Numbered from the stretch's first letter, positions 17,838-26,793 are shown. The stretch: 64,000 bases of DNA from CAYSCW01 sp964429795 (GCA_964429795.1 CAYSCW010000006.1:33691-97690); one strand, 5' to 3'. The notes: generated by a model not told the origin, from the sequence alone. Numbers and translations: made by a program.

Positions 17838-18830
17838 CTAAAGGCCGATGGCTTGCCTCACCTCTGCCATGGTCTTTTGGGCTTCCTGGCGGGCCTTTCT
17901 GTTGCCCTCGTCCAGAATCTCCCAGACAAGCTGAGGATTTTTTTCGAATTCTTTTCTCTTCTTCCAGAAAGGAGTGAGAAGACGGATGAGACTCTGGATG
18001 AGGATCTCTTTACATTCCAGACAGCCGATACCCGCTGTTCGGCACCCCTGGGCCAGTTCTAAACGCTTCGCCTCTTCGACAAAAGCCTTATGCAGGGTAA
18101 AAACAGGGCAGTCTTCTGGCTCACCAGGATCTGTTCGACGCCTCCGTTTGATGTCTGTCATCATAGTGGATATTTTATTCCGGAGATCTTCTGGGGGATC
18201 TTTGAGATATATGGCGTTTCCGTAGGACTTGCTCATCTTGCGGCCGTCTGTTCCGGCTAGCTTGGGCACTTCGGTCAAGAGGGCTTGAGGCTCGGGAAAG
18301 ACCTCACCAAACAGGCGGTTGAACCGACGGGTGATCTCCCGACCCAGCTCGACGTGGTAGGTTTGGTCTTCGCCTACAGGAACAATCTCCGCCTTGTAAA
18401 TGATGATATCCGCTGTCTGGAGCACGGGATACCCTAGGAATCCGTATGTGTTTAATTCTTTATCTGGGAGTTCCCTCTGCATTTCTTTGAAGGTGGGTAC
18501 TCGCTGAAGCCAGGGAAGGGGGATAATCATGGACAGAAGAAGGTGCAGCTCCGCGTGTTCCTTGATATCAGATTGGATGAAAAGCACGCTTTTTTTTGGA
18601 TCCAATCCTGTACTCAACCAATCGGCGGCTACTTCAAAAGTGTAGTCCTTTATAACGTGGGAGTTCTGGTATTCAGAGCTGAGTGCATGCCAGGTTACGA
18701 TGGTGTAGAAGCAGCGATATCGATCTTGCAGTTTGATCCAGTTGCGCAGAGCCCCTGCCAGATGACCGAGATGAAGAGGCCCTGTGGGCCTCATCCCACT
18801 GAGTACCCTTTTTTTATTACATTTGACCAT
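17838..18830 (-). CDS. trpS: Tryptophanyl-tRNA synthetase
   Basis: Class Ic aminoacyl-tRNA synthetase charging tRNA-Trp. The protein has the HIGH-type motif PLHLGHL near residue 18 and the KMSKS motif GRKMSKSYGN near 200; its 330-residue length is normal. The longest frame begins at a TTG (18836), but the second codon after it is ATG (18830), giving MVKCNKKRVLSGMRPTG; I use that. It belongs to the M50-trpS-scpA-scpB order seen in many bacteria. Confidence 0.94.
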   Translation of the reverse strand: MVKCNKKRVLSGMRPTGPLHLGHLAGALRNWIKLQDRYRCFYTIVTWHALSSEYQNSHVIKDYTFEVAADWLSTGLDPKKSVLFIQSDIKEHAELHLLLSMIIPLPWLQRVPTFKEMQRELPDKELNTYGFLGYPVLQTADIIIYKAEIVPVGEDQTYHVELGREITRRFNRLFGEVFPEPQALLTEVPKLAGTDGRKMSKSYGNAIYLKDPPEDLRNKISTMMTDIKRRRRTDPGEPEDCPVFTLHKAFVEEAKRLELAQGCRTAGIGCLECKEILIQSLIRLLTPFWKKRKEFEKNPQLVWEILDEGNRKARQEAQKTMAEVRQAIGL

Positions 18831-18842
18831 GGCCAACCAGGA

Positions 18843-19490
18843 TTAGAATATAAAAATATCAACGATGGACACTATGAGGCCCAGAATTCTTCCGATAATT
18901 CCCGTAAATATCAATATGATCAGGATGAAAAATCCGTAAGGACGAATCTGTTCGTATTTCTGGGCAGCCTCCTCAGAGAGCAACCCTGTGAGCACCCCGC
19001 TGCCGTCCAGCGGAGGGATGGGAATAAGGTTGAATATAGCCAGAATAATGTTTATCAAGATTGTGTAATAGAGGATAAGAAATAGCCCTGAACCTAGATT
19101 GAATAAGCCTCCTCTCCCTGTGAGCAAATTGGGATTGATTAATTTAAGTATCTGGACGCCCACAAAGGCGATAAAGGCCACAGTCAGGTTGGAAAAAGGA
19201 CCGGCTGCGGAAACCAGAAGATTGTCACGCCGAGGATTTCGAAAATTGTAAGGATTCACTGGAACAGGCTTTGCCCAACCAAAGGGGGGGACTCCTGTCA
19301 GGACGAGAATGAGGGGCAATATTATGGTGCCTATGGGATCGATGTGGGCCAAAGGGTTGAGAGTGACTCTTCCTAAGCTGGAAGCGGTGGGATCTCCCCT
19401 CTGGAGAGCCATCCAGCCATGGGCAGCTTCATGCACAGTAATAGCGAAGAGCAGGACGAAAAGGCTGATGATGATGGATGGAATACTCAT
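18843..19490 (-). CDS. M50 site-2-type membrane metalloprotease (short form)
   Basis: A 215-residue integral membrane protein. The zinc motif HEAAH (near residue 20) lies in the first helix and NLIPIPPLDGSG (near 158) carries the third ligand region. There is neither a PDZ nor a CBS domain, as in the short FtsH-independent M50 proteins that precede trpS-scpAB in many genomes. The substrate is unknown. A possible promoter lies at 19507-19535. Confidence 0.9.
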   Translation of the reverse strand: MSIPSIIISLFVLLFAITVHEAAHGWMALQRGDPTASSLGRVTLNPLAHIDPIGTIILPLILVLTGVPPFGWAKPVPVNPYNFRNPRRDNLLVSAAGPFSNLTVAFIAFVGVQILKLINPNLLTGRGGLFNLGSGLFLILYYTILINIILAIFNLIPIPPLDGSGVLTGLLSEEAAQKYEQIRPYGFFILIILIFTGIIGRILGLIVSIVDIFIF

Positions 19491-19506
19491 CTTGATCCAG
19501 AGCGTA

Positions 19507-19535
19507 TTTATAGCATATCGCCGGAAAAGAGTAAA
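19507..19535 (-). promoter_or_regulatory. Candidate promoter for the M50-trpS-scpAB-ggt operon
   Basis: On the minus strand TTTACT (19530-19535) and TATAAA (19507-19512) are 17 bases apart, about 17 bases before the ATG of the M50 gene. The -35 box matches the consensus at four of six bases, so this is a moderate call. Confidence 0.35.
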
Positions 19536-19620
19536 CCGGAGACAAAAGGCAAGAAGTAAGTTCTAGGGAAGAAATGTCATTTTTGCCAAAGGTGTTAGAC
19601 CAGATTAACGGTGACAAAGG

Positions 19621-21201
19621 CTAGCTGCCCAGGATTTTATCCACTTCCTCCTTATCCACTTCTGTCACATAAGGTATGCCGCTTATGCTCGCTGCGTCTT
19701 TAGTCAATGCGGCGATGTCATCTCTGGAGATGTATTCCAGGGCAAACTTTCTGTTTCCGGCCATGAGCTGGCGCAAGCCCTGGCTCAGTCTTTTGAAATA
19801 GCTGTAGAGTCCCATCGCTCCTGTCGGTATGTCGTTGAATCTTTCCTTGAATCTCTTCTTCAATTCGGGTGCAGTGACGAAAATCTCTTCAGTCGTGTCG
19901 CCGAAGCGCTCCACATACACCGGAATCTGTCCTTCCTTTATTCGTTTGCCGATGGTCTTTCCTACCATGGTGGCAGCCATAGGGCCTCTGGCCATGCCCA
20001 CGCCTTTGAAATAAGGAGCTCCCAGAGCAAGTGCCTTGTAGATCTGATCTTCGAAGGTAATGCCGCCTGCCACAGCCACGTCAGGAATGTGTTCTCCCTT
20101 TTCATCGAGTTTACGCAGATATTGATAGAGCAAGGACCAGATTTCCACACTGGGGATACCCCATTCATTCATCATCCTCCAGGGGCTCATGCCGGTTCCT
20201 CCTCCAGCGCCATCAACTGTGAGCAAGTCGATTTTGGCCTGAGAAGAGAACTTGACAGCCCGGGCCAAATCCACGGGTCTGTAGGCTCCTGTCTTGAGGA
20301 AAAGATACTTGGCTCCCGCTCTCCTCAGTTCCTCCACTCTTTGCATGAAGCTTTCTTCCTCCACCATGCCTAGGCGGGAATGCCTCTCGAACTCCTTGAA
20401 ACTTCCTCGTTCAAAGGACTGAATCACGTCAGGATCCTCAGGATCGGGAAGGACGATATAGCCTCTTTTTTTCAGTTCTTGAGCTTTTTTAAGGTTTTTG
20501 ATCTTGACCTCTCCTCCGATATCTTTGGCTCCCTGTCCCCATTTCAACTCAACGGCTTCCACTCCCAGTTTATCGATGACATATTCATGGACTTCCAGTC
20601 TTGTATCTTCGACATTGGCCTGGACAACAACCGTCCCGTAGCCATCCTGCTGCCAGTTTTGAAAAAGCCTGATTCGTGTTTCCATGTCAGGAGAACGAAC
20701 AATCTTACCGTTTCTGATTTCGGATTCATCATCCATACCGCAGACATTCTCCCCGACAGTCAGGATCGTTCCGGAGAGGGCGGCCCCGATGGCCAATCCT
20801 TCCCAATTCTGTTTGGCTACGTTTGTCGAGCCCATACCTGAGATAATGAAAGGGACCTTGAGTTTGATTCCTTTATCATGCCCTATCTTGGTCTCTATGG
20901 TCACTTTAGGAAAGGTAGCCTTATCAGGATCCGCTTCCACGCCGTAAGCTCCCGCTGCGGTCCCCATGATACTGAAATGGGAAAGGTCCACGGGGTATTC
21001 TTTTTCAGAGGCAGCGGTGATGATTCCAAAGGGCTGGGGATAGAGGACCTCAGGACCGCGGTAGGCTGATTTTCCGATTTCGCACATGCCGATACAGCCA
21101 TCCACACAAGTAACACACATCCCGCTGACGGGGCTGATGGAACCTTCGGTTCTATTCTTTGTTAAAGTGGCAGCACTCCTGTTGAGTTTTGTATAAGCCA
21201 T
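19621..21201 (-). CDS. FMN glutamate-synthase-like protein with N-terminal FeS motif
   Basis: A 526-residue protein matching the FMN-binding synthase domain of glutamate synthase (GltB) without the glutaminase and C-terminal beta-helix domains. Typical core segments are present: VPFIISGMGSTNVAKQNWEGLAIGAA, ELKWGQGAKDIGGE, VDGAGGGTGMSP and VAVAGGITFEDQIYKALALGA. The N-terminus carries Cys29, 32, 36 and 40 in a CX2CX3CX3C pattern, likely an added iron-sulfur cluster. It is the last gene of an operon with NuoG-, NuoF- and NuoE-like subunits, so it probably receives or gives electrons through them. Whether glutamate is its real product is open. A strong AAGGAGG precedes the ATG. Confidence 0.82.
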   Translation of the reverse strand: MAYTKLNRSAATLTKNRTEGSISPVSGMCVTCVDGCIGMCEIGKSAYRGPEVLYPQPFGIITAASEKEYPVDLSHFSIMGTAAGAYGVEADPDKATFPKVTIETKIGHDKGIKLKVPFIISGMGSTNVAKQNWEGLAIGAALSGTILTVGENVCGMDDESEIRNGKIVRSPDMETRIRLFQNWQQDGYGTVVVQANVEDTRLEVHEYVIDKLGVEAVELKWGQGAKDIGGEVKIKNLKKAQELKKRGYIVLPDPEDPDVIQSFERGSFKEFERHSRLGMVEEESFMQRVEELRRAGAKYLFLKTGAYRPVDLARAVKFSSQAKIDLLTVDGAGGGTGMSPWRMMNEWGIPSVEIWSLLYQYLRKLDEKGEHIPDVAVAGGITFEDQIYKALALGAPYFKGVGMARGPMAATMVGKTIGKRIKEGQIPVYVERFGDTTEEIFVTAPELKKRFKERFNDIPTGAMGLYSYFKRLSQGLRQLMAGNRKFALEYISRDDIAALTKDAASISGIPYVTEVDKEEVDKILGS

Positions 21202-21260
21202 TATGGTTACCTCCTTATTTACTCATTTTTATAGTCAAGAAGTGAGCGTTAGACATCCCT

Positions 21261-21980
21261 TCACTTCTTTTTTCCTAGGGCTTGTGAGGCTTCCTTTATT
21301 TCAGGCTCTTCCCTCACGCATGTTCCGCAGCGGCCTGCATCATACATCCAACATTGAAGTTCATCATAGACATCAAGACATGTCGGGTCCATGGTCAGAC
21401 AGGCATTACACACATCTGTATCTGGTTGAGGCCCTTGGCACCTTAGCTGACAGGCGGGGCAGATGTAGATGCATCCGCCACATAGCCGGCATTCCTCTGA
21501 ACGCATATCGAATGGTGTGGAGATCTTTCTCTTATGCCCTCGGTTTTGAAAGCCAATGGCACGACCGTCCATTTGCTCCCTGCACATCCTCACACACAGG
21601 CCGCAGAGGATGCATTCTTCGTTGCGAATCTTAAACCTGACTTGGGTCACTCCGAATTTGGAAGCCAAATCCTGGATAGTCTTGGAATTGGGAGCCAATG
21701 AAAGCATGAGTTCGATCATCATTTTTCGGGTTTCTATAACTCTTCTAGTGCCTGTTCTTACCACCAGGCCCTCTTCCGCAGGGTAGGTGCAGGAAGAGAC
21801 AAGCTTGGTGTTCGGCTCTTCACCGATTTCTACCAAACAAAGGCGGCAACCACCGTAAACACTCAGGCCTTCGTTGTAGCAGAGTGTAGGTATTTCGAGC
21901 CCATAGAATTTGGCTGTCTCCAGGAGAGTCCAGCCTTCCTCAGCTTTGACATCCACATTGTTTAGTTTGAGAGTAATCAT
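21261..21980 (-). CDS. NuoG/HydA-like [2Fe-2S]/[4Fe-4S] electron-transfer subunit
   Basis: A 239-residue electron carrier subunit. An N-terminal plant-ferredoxin-like domain has Cys34, Cys45 and Cys48 in LCYNEGLSVYGGCRLC and a further cysteine in SSCTYP. A NuoG-type linker follows. Two [4Fe-4S] motifs come next: CILCGLCVRMC and CRLCGGCIYIC. The C-terminal 60 residues hold at least eight more cysteines (e.g. VCNACLTMDPTC and RCGTC), more than a plain NuoG fragment needs. There is no catalytic hydrogenase or molybdopterin domain. It lies between the NuoF-like gene and the glutamate-synthase-like gene and should connect the flavin of one to the other. Confidence 0.83.
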   Translation of the reverse strand: MITLKLNNVDVKAEEGWTLLETAKFYGLEIPTLCYNEGLSVYGGCRLCLVEIGEEPNTKLVSSCTYPAEEGLVVRTGTRRVIETRKMMIELMLSLAPNSKTIQDLASKFGVTQVRFKIRNEECILCGLCVRMCREQMDGRAIGFQNRGHKRKISTPFDMRSEECRLCGGCIYICPACQLRCQGPQPDTDVCNACLTMDPTCLDVYDELQCWMYDAGRCGTCVREEPEIKEASQALGKKK

Positions 21981-21987
21981 GGCTTCC

Positions 21988-23853
21988 TCACTCTATTATG
22001 ATAGCATCAAAGTTGCAGGCCTCGAAGCAGGCACCACATTTGATACATTTTTCTTGATTGATGATGTGAACCTTTTTGAGCTCTCCGGTGATGGCTTCCT
22101 GGGAGCAGATCTTCAGACAGGCCAGGCAGCCAGTGCATTTCTCCTCTAGGATAAGGTACTGGATAAGGTTTTTACACACTCCTGCGGGACACTTCTTGTC
22201 TTTGATATGAGCTTCGTACTCTTCTCTGAAATACCGGACAGTGGAGAGTACCGGGTTGGCAGCGGTCTGGCCTAGACCACACATGGAAGCGTCCTTGACG
22301 GCTCGGGCTAGAGTTACCAGCAGCTCGATATCCCCCTCTTTTCCTAGGCCTTCAGTGATGTCTTTGACGATTTCCCACATGCGTTGGGTTCCCTCGCGAC
22401 AAGAAAGACACTTTCCGCAAGATTCATCCCGGAGAAAATTCAGGAAGTACTTGGCCACATCCACCATGCAAGTATTCTCATCCATGACGATCATTCCACC
22501 AGAACCCATTATGGAACCGGCCGCGGTCAGGCTTTCATAGTCTATGGGCAGGTTGAGCTTTTCCTTAGGGATGCATCCGCCAGAAGGGCCTCCGGTCTGG
22601 ACGGCCTTGAATTCTTTACCTCCCGGAATTCCTCCGCCAATGTCAAAGATGATCTCTCTCAGGGTGATTCCCATCGGAACTTCCACCAATCCTGTATTGT
22701 TGATTTTTCCAACCAAGGAAAATATTTTTGTCCCTTTACTCCCGTTGGTGCCAATCTGAGAAAACCAATCAGCCCCCTTTTGGAGGATGATGGGGATGTT
22801 GGCCCAGGTTTCCACATTATTGATGTTGGTCGGTTGTTTCCACAGTCCTTTGACAGCAGGGAAAGGGGGTCTTTGACGAGGTTCTCCGACTCTTCCTTCA
22901 ATTGAGGCAATGAGAGCGGTCTCCTCTCCACAAACGAAGGCACCTGCCCCCTTAGCAATATGGATATCCAGGCTAAAATCTGTGCCCAAAATGGATTCGC
23001 CGAGAAGGCCGAGCTCCTTGGCCTGCTCGATAGCCAGGGTGATATGGTGCAGGGCAAGAGGATATTCGTCTCTGATGTAAATATAGCCTTCCTTGGTTCC
23101 GATAGCGTAAGCACCGATAATCATTCCCTCCAGCACACGGTGGGGATTGCCTTCCAGCAGACTGCGGTCCATATAAGCTCCGGGATCTCCCTCATCGGCA
23201 TTGCAGATGACATACTTGGTATCTCCCTTAGCTTTTCGGGCAAATGCCCATTTATTTCCGGTGGGAAAACCCGCTCCACCCCTGCCGCGGAGACCGGATT
23301 TCTGAATGGTTTCAATGATTTCCTCAGGCTTCATCTCTGTCAGGGCTTTGGCCAAAGAACGGTACCCTCCGATAGAAAAGTAATCGCCGATTTCGGTGGG
23401 GTCGATGAGAGCATTGTCTCCTAGAACGATACGTCTTTGTTTCTTGTAGAACTCGATTTCGTCTTCATTGAGAGCCTTGGTTTCAGTGGAAGGATCAGTA
23501 TACAACAGACGCTCGATGATTTTATCGTTGAGAACTGTTTCAGAGATGATTTCTTTGGCATCCTTGGGTTGGACTTTCTGATAGAAAAAGTTGTGGGGTT
23601 GCAGGATGATATTGGGTTCTGCCTCACAGAATCCATGGCATCCCGTGACCCGGATACGCACTTGATCTTTGAGATTTTCTTTTTGGATGACTTTTTCTAG
23701 AGATTCGATTACGCGCATCGAACCCCTTGCACGGCCGCATGTTCCGGCAGAGACTGTTAGGACGGGTGTTTCTTCGGATTTTCTTTTTTGGATATGATGA
23801 TCAATGGTTTTATAAAGTTTTTCGATGGACTTAATTTTTTCTGTTTTCTTCAT
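21988..23853 (-). CDS. NuoF/HydB-like NADH-binding flavoprotein subunit
   Basis: A 621-residue subunit that should oxidise or reduce NAD(H). Order of domains: an N-terminal thioredoxin-like [2Fe-2S] region (GTCGRARGS and GCHGFCEAEP); the FMN/NADH site GRGGAGFPTGNKW near 190; an SLBB domain; the NuoF [4Fe-4S] motif CGKCLSCREGTQRM near 485; and two C-terminal ferredoxin clusters (CTGCLACLKICSQEA and CIKCGACFEACNFDA). This layout is that of HydB and the wider electron-bifurcating NuoF-like family rather than complex I NuoF, which lacks the end domains. It overlaps the NuoE-like gene by 23 bases. Confidence 0.88.
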   Translation of the reverse strand: MKKTEKIKSIEKLYKTIDHHIQKRKSEETPVLTVSAGTCGRARGSMRVIESLEKVIQKENLKDQVRIRVTGCHGFCEAEPNIILQPHNFFYQKVQPKDAKEIISETVLNDKIIERLLYTDPSTETKALNEDEIEFYKKQRRIVLGDNALIDPTEIGDYFSIGGYRSLAKALTEMKPEEIIETIQKSGLRGRGGAGFPTGNKWAFARKAKGDTKYVICNADEGDPGAYMDRSLLEGNPHRVLEGMIIGAYAIGTKEGYIYIRDEYPLALHHITLAIEQAKELGLLGESILGTDFSLDIHIAKGAGAFVCGEETALIASIEGRVGEPRQRPPFPAVKGLWKQPTNINNVETWANIPIILQKGADWFSQIGTNGSKGTKIFSLVGKINNTGLVEVPMGITLREIIFDIGGGIPGGKEFKAVQTGGPSGGCIPKEKLNLPIDYESLTAAGSIMGSGGMIVMDENTCMVDVAKYFLNFLRDESCGKCLSCREGTQRMWEIVKDITEGLGKEGDIELLVTLARAVKDASMCGLGQTAANPVLSTVRYFREEYEAHIKDKKCPAGVCKNLIQYLILEEKCTGCLACLKICSQEAITGELKKVHIINQEKCIKCGACFEACNFDAIIIE

Positions 23854-24325
23854 TTTTCTTCTCTTTTGCCCTGTACTTCTTTAGGATGGAATCCACTTTT
23901 CGGATGGTTGTTTGGGCATGATAATCGTCGTCCACCACAACCACGGGTCCAATCGCACAGCATCCCAGACAAGCTACTGTTTCCAGGCTAAATTGCTTGT
24001 CTAGGGTGGTTTGGCCCGCTTTGAGGTTCAGTTTCCTCTCGAATTCTTCCAAAATTTTGGGTCCCCCTCTCACATGACATGCTGTTCCCAGGCAGACGGT
24101 GACAAGGTGTTTTCCCCGTGGTTCAAGGCTAAAAGAGCGGTAAAAAGTGGCCACGCTGATGATATCGATGAGGGGAATGCCTAAGATTTCTGAGACAAGC
24201 CTCAGACTTTCGGAAGGGAGATAATTGAATTCCCCCTGAATATCCTGCAAGATAGCTATCAGTGCTCTTTTTTCGCCATTGTATTTATCAATGAAGGACT
24301 TAACCTTTTGGCGTTCGGCATCCAC
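23831..24325 (-). CDS. NuoE/HydC-like thioredoxin-fold [2Fe-2S] subunit
   Basis: A 164-residue partner of NuoF-like flavoproteins. The four cluster cysteines lie in VCLGTACHVRGG and ACLGCCAIGP. The start is a GTG at 24325, set by GGAGG seven bases upstream (24333-24337 on the minus strand). The gene opens the four-gene NuoE-NuoF-NuoG-glutamate-synthase-like operon. It is read from the promoter at 24562-24590 through a leader of about 230 bases. Confidence 0.88.
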   Translation of the reverse strand: MDAERQKVKSFIDKYNGEKRALIAILQDIQGEFNYLPSESLRLVSEILGIPLIDIISVATFYRSFSLEPRGKHLVTVCLGTACHVRGGPKILEEFERKLNLKAGQTTLDKQFSLETVACLGCCAIGPVVVVDDDYHAQTTIRKVDSILKKYRAKEKKNEENRKN

Positions 24326-24674
24326 CGTTTATCCTCCAATCTTATGTTGTTTTGGATGAGCCATTCAAAGAAATGACACATTCAATCATTTTGGAGGAAA
24401 TCTTACCGAGCAATCATGAACTCCCGGAGACGGAGATAGCTTTAAGTGGGGCGGTCTCTCGTTTCATAAGCCTGGGAAAACAAGAGCCTTTCAAGTAGGA
24501 GATCTATTATTCCTCCAAATTTAAAATAATAAGTAATTAGAATTATAAATATTAACCAAATTTTATAGCAACCCTGTCAATTTTTGTCAAGGAATTTTCT
24601 GCCGCCTGTCAAGGCAAAGTAACTATGACTTATGATGATCCAATACCTGTTGTTATTGATTGGGGGGCCGTAGA
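24326..24674. other. Intergenic region: promoter and long leader of the NuoEF operon
   Basis: Lies between the stop of glnA and the NuoE-like gene. The glnA-proximal half is AT-rich and holds the promoter at 24562-24590. The remaining 230 bases form an untranslated leader with no convincing gene. A 17-codon frame beginning MKRETAPLK is the only short frame noted, and it lacks a good ribosome-binding site. I recognise no known riboswitch. Confidence 0.5.
24562..24590 (-). promoter_or_regulatory. Sigma70 promoter of the NuoEFG-glutamate-synthase-like operon
   Basis: Perfect TTGACA (24585-24590, minus strand) and TATAAA (24562-24567) spaced by exactly 17 bases, in an AT-rich setting. Two more TTGACA hexamers lie close by (minus-strand positions 24575-24580 and 24607-24612), the latter part of a direct repeat with 22-base spacing. 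Confidence 0.7.
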
Positions 24675-26081
24675 TTACAAGAAAGGCAGGTATCTTTCGA
24701 TTTCATAATCGCTTACTTGTTTGTCGAACTCCTTGGAAACATTCTTGTTGTATTCTGTGATCTCCCACTTTTTGTTGGCCGTGAATTTGTGGAAGATATG
24801 GTCACCCAGAGTTTCATAGAGCAGGCTGCTTTTCTGCATGATTTTGATCGCTTCTTCAAGATTCCCAGGTAACGTCTTGATAGCATACTTTTTTTGCTTG
24901 GAATTACTCATGCGATAGATGTTTTCTTCAACGGAGTCTGGCAGTTTGTATCCGTTCTTTATTCCCCTTATCCCGGCAGCAAACATGGTGGCAAAAGTAA
25001 GGTAGAGATTGCAGGCAGGATCAGGGCAGCGAAGCTCTATGCGGGTCGCCAGTTCTTTTCCCGGCTGATACTCAGGAACCCGGATGTAGGCAGACCTGTT
25101 TCTCTGGCCCCAGGCGATGTAAACAGGGGCCTCGTAGCCTTCGATCAGGCGTTTGTAAGAATTAACCCACTGAGAGAGAATGGCTGATATTTCTCGAGCA
25201 TGGGTCATCAATCCGGCCATGTATTGGCGGGCTGTTTTGGATAGGTGATAGCTATCCATCTTGTCAAAGAAGATATTTTTTCCATTCTTCCAAAGGGATT
25301 GATGGACATGCATACCACTTCCGTTCTGCCCGTTTAGAGGTTTAGGCATGAACGTGGCGAACAGATTATACATCCTGGCCACCTTTTTTGTCATATAGCG
25401 GAAGATCATACAAACATCGGCCATTTCTAGAGCGCTGAGATATTTCAGATCGATCTCATGCTGCCCGTTGGCCACTTCATGGTGATCGTATTCGGATTCG
25501 ATACCCATTCTGTTGAGAAAAAGCTGGATTTCCTTACGGATTCCTCCGTGTCGTCCGCTGAAGAAATACCCTCCTTTATCGAGAGGAGTGGCTTCTTTGT
25601 CGTTGGAAAAGATAAAAAACTCCAGTTCTGGCCCAATTTTCATGTCCTCTATTCCCAATTCTCCCCTTCCTTTCTCCAAAATCTTTTTGAGGACATAACG
25701 GGTGTCTCCCTCATAATTCTTTCCTTCGGGAGTGAGAATATTCCCGAACATGATGGCTTCTCTCCAGGTGGTCGTATCGTCGAATCCTGTGTATTCCCAA
25801 GGTAAGACTCTGAATGTATTTGCTTCCGGCTTGATGACCAAATCACTCTCCTCGATGCGGACAAAACCTTCCACTGAGGACCCATCGAATCCTTTTCCCT
25901 CCCGGAAAGCGCTTTCCAACTCTGTGTTGGGAATGGAAAAATCCATATGCCTCCCCAATATATCGGGAAACATGATTCTTATGAAGGCGATCTTGTGAGA
26001 AGGATCCAAGACTGTAGCCAAGACCTCCTCTTCGTTTTTGTAGCCGAAGCTTTTAAGGGAAGTTTGCGGAGAGGGTTTCAT
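24675..26081 (-). CDS. glnA: Glutamine synthetase, type I
   Basis: ATP-dependent amidation of glutamate with ammonia, the main entry of nitrogen. The 468-residue dodecameric GSI type is intact: the KGFDGSSVEGFVRIEESD loop near 65-80, GPELEFFIF (metal-binding glutamate) near 148, the NGQNGSGMHVHQSLW segment with the GSGMH site near 268, and NRSAYIRVPEY near 345. A tyrosine lies at NIYRM near 410, close to the adenylylation position of GSI-beta enzymes, but the surrounding residues do not match that motif well. AAGGAGGAG precedes the ATG. It has its own promoter and is divergent from an Lrp/AsnC regulator. Confidence 0.94.
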   Translation of the reverse strand: MKPSPQTSLKSFGYKNEEEVLATVLDPSHKIAFIRIMFPDILGRHMDFSIPNTELESAFREGKGFDGSSVEGFVRIEESDLVIKPEANTFRVLPWEYTGFDDTTTWREAIMFGNILTPEGKNYEGDTRYVLKKILEKGRGELGIEDMKIGPELEFFIFSNDKEATPLDKGGYFFSGRHGGIRKEIQLFLNRMGIESEYDHHEVANGQHEIDLKYLSALEMADVCMIFRYMTKKVARMYNLFATFMPKPLNGQNGSGMHVHQSLWKNGKNIFFDKMDSYHLSKTARQYMAGLMTHAREISAILSQWVNSYKRLIEGYEAPVYIAWGQRNRSAYIRVPEYQPGKELATRIELRCPDPACNLYLTFATMFAAGIRGIKNGYKLPDSVEENIYRMSNSKQKKYAIKTLPGNLEEAIKIMQKSSLLYETLGDHIFHKFTANKKWEITEYNKNVSKEFDKQVSDYEIERYLPFL

Positions 26082-26176
26082 TGTTTCTCCTTCCTTGATT
26101 GAATTTGACCTTGAGGCTCGAATATCATATTATTCAGACAAGACGAAATTTTAAGTAAAAATTTAAATAGTATTGA

Positions 26177-26205
26177 ATTTTATTCATTTTCAATATATAT
26201 GTCAA
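26177..26205 (-). promoter_or_regulatory. Sigma70 promoter of glnA
   Basis: TTGACA (26200-26205, minus strand) and TAAAAT (26177-26182) are spaced by 17 bases, about 95 bases before the glnA ATG. A second TTGACA lies about 20 bases further upstream. The region is very AT-rich and is shared with the divergent Lrp/AsnC gene, so that regulator may control both. Confidence 0.6.
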
Positions 26206-26278
26206 GTAATAAAAGAACAAATGTCAAATTTGTTATATTTATTTCTTGAAATGAAGACAATTGTAAGGAGGCCTTTCT

Positions 26279-26722
26279 ATGGTAGATGAGCTGGATAGAG
26301 AAATCATTCGTGCCTTGAACAGGAACGCTCGAAAGAGCTTTCGAGAGTTGGCCAGAGAGGTGAGAACTTCGGTGACAGGAATCATTAACCGCATCAAAAA
26401 ATTTGAAGAAACCAGCGTGATTAAAGGGTATATTCCTGTGGTCGAACCAGAATATTTTGGCATAAATCTTATCGCTATCATTGCTCTTCGTATTTCTCAA
26501 GGGAAGCTTTTAGAAACCCAAAAGGAAATTGCTGAGGACCCCCGTACAGTGGCTGTATATGATATCACGGGGGAATGGGACTCCTTGATCATCGGGAATT
26601 TTAAAGACAGAGAAGACCTGAATTTTTTTATTAAAAATGTGCTTGCCAAAAAGTATGTGGACAGAACCGTGACCCACATCGTCTTGAATGTGGTTAAGGA
26701 GGAAAAGCGAACTATTGTCTAA
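26279..26722 (+). CDS. Lrp/AsnC-family transcriptional regulator
   Basis: A 147-residue feast/famine regulator: an N-terminal helix-turn-helix (LDREIIRALNRNARKSFRELAREVRTSVTGIINRIKKFEE) and a C-terminal RAM ligand-binding domain (about 65-145, with TGEWDSLIIGNFKDREDL). Such proteins sense amino acids and bind curved AT-rich DNA. AAGGAGG lies a few bases before the ATG. Divergent from glnA across an AT-rich 200-base gap, and upstream of speD, so control of glnA and of itself is a reasonable guess. Confidence 0.9.
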   Translation: MVDELDREIIRALNRNARKSFRELAREVRTSVTGIINRIKKFEETSVIKGYIPVVEPEYFGINLIAIIALRISQGKLLETQKEIAEDPRTVAVYDITGEWDSLIIGNFKDREDLNFFIKNVLAKKYVDRTVTHIVLNVVKEEKRTIV

Positions 26723-26793
26723 TCCCAAATGATTTCTTGACAGAAAGGTATTATAGCCATACAGTTAACCTATCCTTATTTTGGAGAGGAAAC

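Noticed and set aside
21261..24325. Fragment of respiratory complex I
   Set aside because: No NuoA-D or NuoH-N genes are near, and the NuoF-like protein has extra ferredoxin domains typical of soluble HydB-type enzymes.
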